A stretch of DNA of 64,000 nt from Brevirhabdus sp. (lineage in GTDB: Bacteria; Pseudomonadota; Alphaproteobacteria; Rhodobacterales; Rhodobacteraceae). The stretch's first letter is position 1, and each line of letters starts with the position of its first letter. The stretch lies in contig JAGXFH010000034.1 in assembly GCA_024637315.1 (NCBI GenBank), forward strand, positions 1-64,000. The letters are read 5' to 3'. This document shows positions 63,075-64,000 of this stretch, piece after piece. A program made the position numbers and the translations under genes. The notes beneath the pieces were generated by a model that saw only the letters and a program-made list of their open reading frames with translations, was not told the origin of the DNA and ran no database searches.

Positions 63075-64000
63075 ATGAAATCGCACGCAAAAGTCGTTGT
63101 CATCGGCGGCGGCGTCGTCGGCTGCTCGGTGCTGTACCACCTTGCGCGCGACGGCTGGACCGACGCGCTGTTGCTGGAACGTTCGGAACTGACCAGCGGC
63201 TCTACCTGGCATGCGGCGGGCGGCATGCACACGATCAACGGTGATCCGAACGTCGCCAAGCTGCAGAAATACACCATCGACCTTTACAAGGAGATCGAGG
63301 AGTTGTCCGGCCAGGCGACCGGCGTGCATCTGACCGGTGGCGTGATGCTGGCCGCGACCGAGGCGCGGCTCGACTGGATGAAGGGGATCGTGGCCAAGAA
63401 CCGCTATCTCGACATTGAATGCGAGTTGATCAGCCCCGAGGAAGCGCATGATCTGATGCCGCTTCTGGACCCCGCTTGTTTCATCGGCGCGGTTCGGACG
63501 GTGGTGGACGGCCATCTCGACCCCTCCGGCGTCACTTATGCCTATGCCAAATCCGCCCGCAAACTGGGGGCAGAGATCGAGACCCATTGCATGGTCGAAG
63601 ACCTGCAGCAGAACCCCGATGGCACTTGGCGGGTGATCACCAACAAGGGCGAGGTGCAGGCAGAGCACGTGGTCAACGCGGCGGGTCTCTGGGCGCGCGA
63701 GGTTGGCCGCATGGCGGGGCTGGAACTGCCGATCCTCGCGATGGAGCACATGTACCTGATCACCGAGGACATGCCGGAGGTCGCCGCAGCCAATGCCAAG
63801 ACCGGCGGCGAGGTGATCCACGCGATCGACTTCGACGGCGAGCTGTACCTGCGCCAGGAACGCGGCGGGATGCTGATGGGCACCTATGAGAAAGCCGGCA
63901 AGCCCTGGTCGCCCAAGACAACCCCATGGGATTTCGGGCACGAACTTTTAGCGCCTGATATCGACAGGATAGCACCCTCTCTTGAAGTGGGGTTCGAGCA
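63075..64000 (+). CDS. Second FAD-dependent demethylase, 5' part
   Basis: The first 308 codons of a paralogue of the preceding gene, cut by the window edge. It opens HAKVVVIGGGVVGCSVLYHL and keeps SGSTWHAAGG. The two N-terminal regions are clearly similar but not identical, with different substrate-side residues (GGMHTINGDPN versus GGFHTLNSDTN). Probably the partner acting on the next methylated amine. A GcvT half is expected beyond the edge. Confidence 0.9.
   Translation, partial: MKSHAKVVVIGGGVVGCSVLYHLARDGWTDALLLERSELTSGSTWHAAGGMHTINGDPNVAKLQKYTIDLYKEIEELSGQATGVHLTGGVMLAATEARLDWMKGIVAKNRYLDIECELISPEEAHDLMPLLDPACFIGAVRTVVDGHLDPSGVTYAYAKSARKLGAEIETHCMVEDLQQNPDGTWRVITNKGEVQAEHVVNAAGLWAREVGRMAGLELPILAMEHMYLITEDMPEVAAANAKTGGEVIHAIDFDGELYLRQERGGMLMGTYEKAGKPWSPKTTPWDFGHELLAPDIDRIAPSLEVGFE

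Noticed and set aside
1-64000. Mobile elements, prophage, restriction or defence systems
   Set aside because: No transposase, integrase, phage structural gene, restriction enzyme or toxin-antitoxin pair is recognisable; the HNH protein has no methylase partner.

Overview
The window is a compact, GC-rich chromosomal segment with about 68 protein genes, two tRNA genes and no gene-free stretch longer than about 270 bases. It most resembles a Rhodobacterales (Rhodobacteraceae-type) alphaproteobacterium. This is inferred from a ChpT phosphotransferase beside proBA, an olsBA ornithine-lipid operon, a ribosomal protein L21 with a long C-terminal extension beside L27, obgE and proBA, tandem FAD/GcvT demethylase genes behind a Rieske oxygenase, many ATGA-type gene overlaps, and a short intergenic repeat (GGCGGGGATATTT core) that recurs seven times. 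I see no transposase, integrase, prophage, CRISPR array or rRNA gene. The segment reads as core chromosome with metabolic accessory blocks.

Layout. 1-3.7 kb: a translationally coupled sugar-acid catabolism operon (an unidentified 3' end, a 3-hydroxyisobutyrate-dehydrogenase-type enzyme, an SDR, a DenD-like D-erythronate dehydrogenase, an EamA exporter). 3.7-7.7 kb: msrB, an OlsB-like N-acyltransferase, an ABC-F protein (Uup type), and an outer-membrane beta-barrel gene whose promoter/leader carries a 39-bp tandem duplication. 7.7-12.6 kb: a PLP decarboxylase, a PEP-mutase-like enzyme, an aminotransferase, soxR divergent from a VOC gene across a clear SoxR operator, and a YjbR-like protein. 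12.8-16.8 kb: cysS, a coupled 64-codon ORF, cimA, and a squalene/phytoene-synthase-like protein.

17-23.8 kb: a cobalamin region, with cobA-cobB-MFS on the minus strand and cbiD-cobK-DNA glycosylase-esterase on the plus strand. 23.9-30.4 kb: two VOC proteins, an HNH nuclease, a radical SAM enzyme and the zwf-pgl-pgi operon, whose leader holds a LacI-type operator-like palindrome. 30.6-37.8 kb: RidA, tRNA-Gly(CCC), and a corrinoid/folate one-carbon group (ferredoxin-ASKHA reactivase, methyltetrahydrofolate methyltransferase, MTHFR-like protein, 'virulence factor' family protein). This group is interrupted by a VTT-like membrane protein, a class I cytochrome c and a cytochrome P460. The reactivase and the methyltransferase end in similar Arg-rich tails. 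38-48.7 kb: Ppx/GppA, rlmE, tRNA-Ser(CGA), rplU-rpmA, GNAT genes, obgE, proB-proA, chpT.

48.8-54 kb: olsB-olsA, a ThiE-like protein, a TfoX-like protein, trmJ, DUF177, bamE, a LysE exporter. 54.1-59.1 kb: a D-2-hydroxyacid dehydrogenase, mnmH (selU) convergent with a selD fused to an FAD/NAD(P)H oxidoreductase, and a flavin-binding protein. 59.3-64 kb: a quaternary-amine demethylation operon (Rieske oxygenase, 77-aa protein, two FAD/GcvT demethylases, the second cut by the window end).

Recurring themes are B12 supply and B12-dependent one-carbon transfer, N-methyl amine demethylation onto folate, and membrane adaptation with ornithine lipids. All identities come from reading motifs and context; no database search was run.
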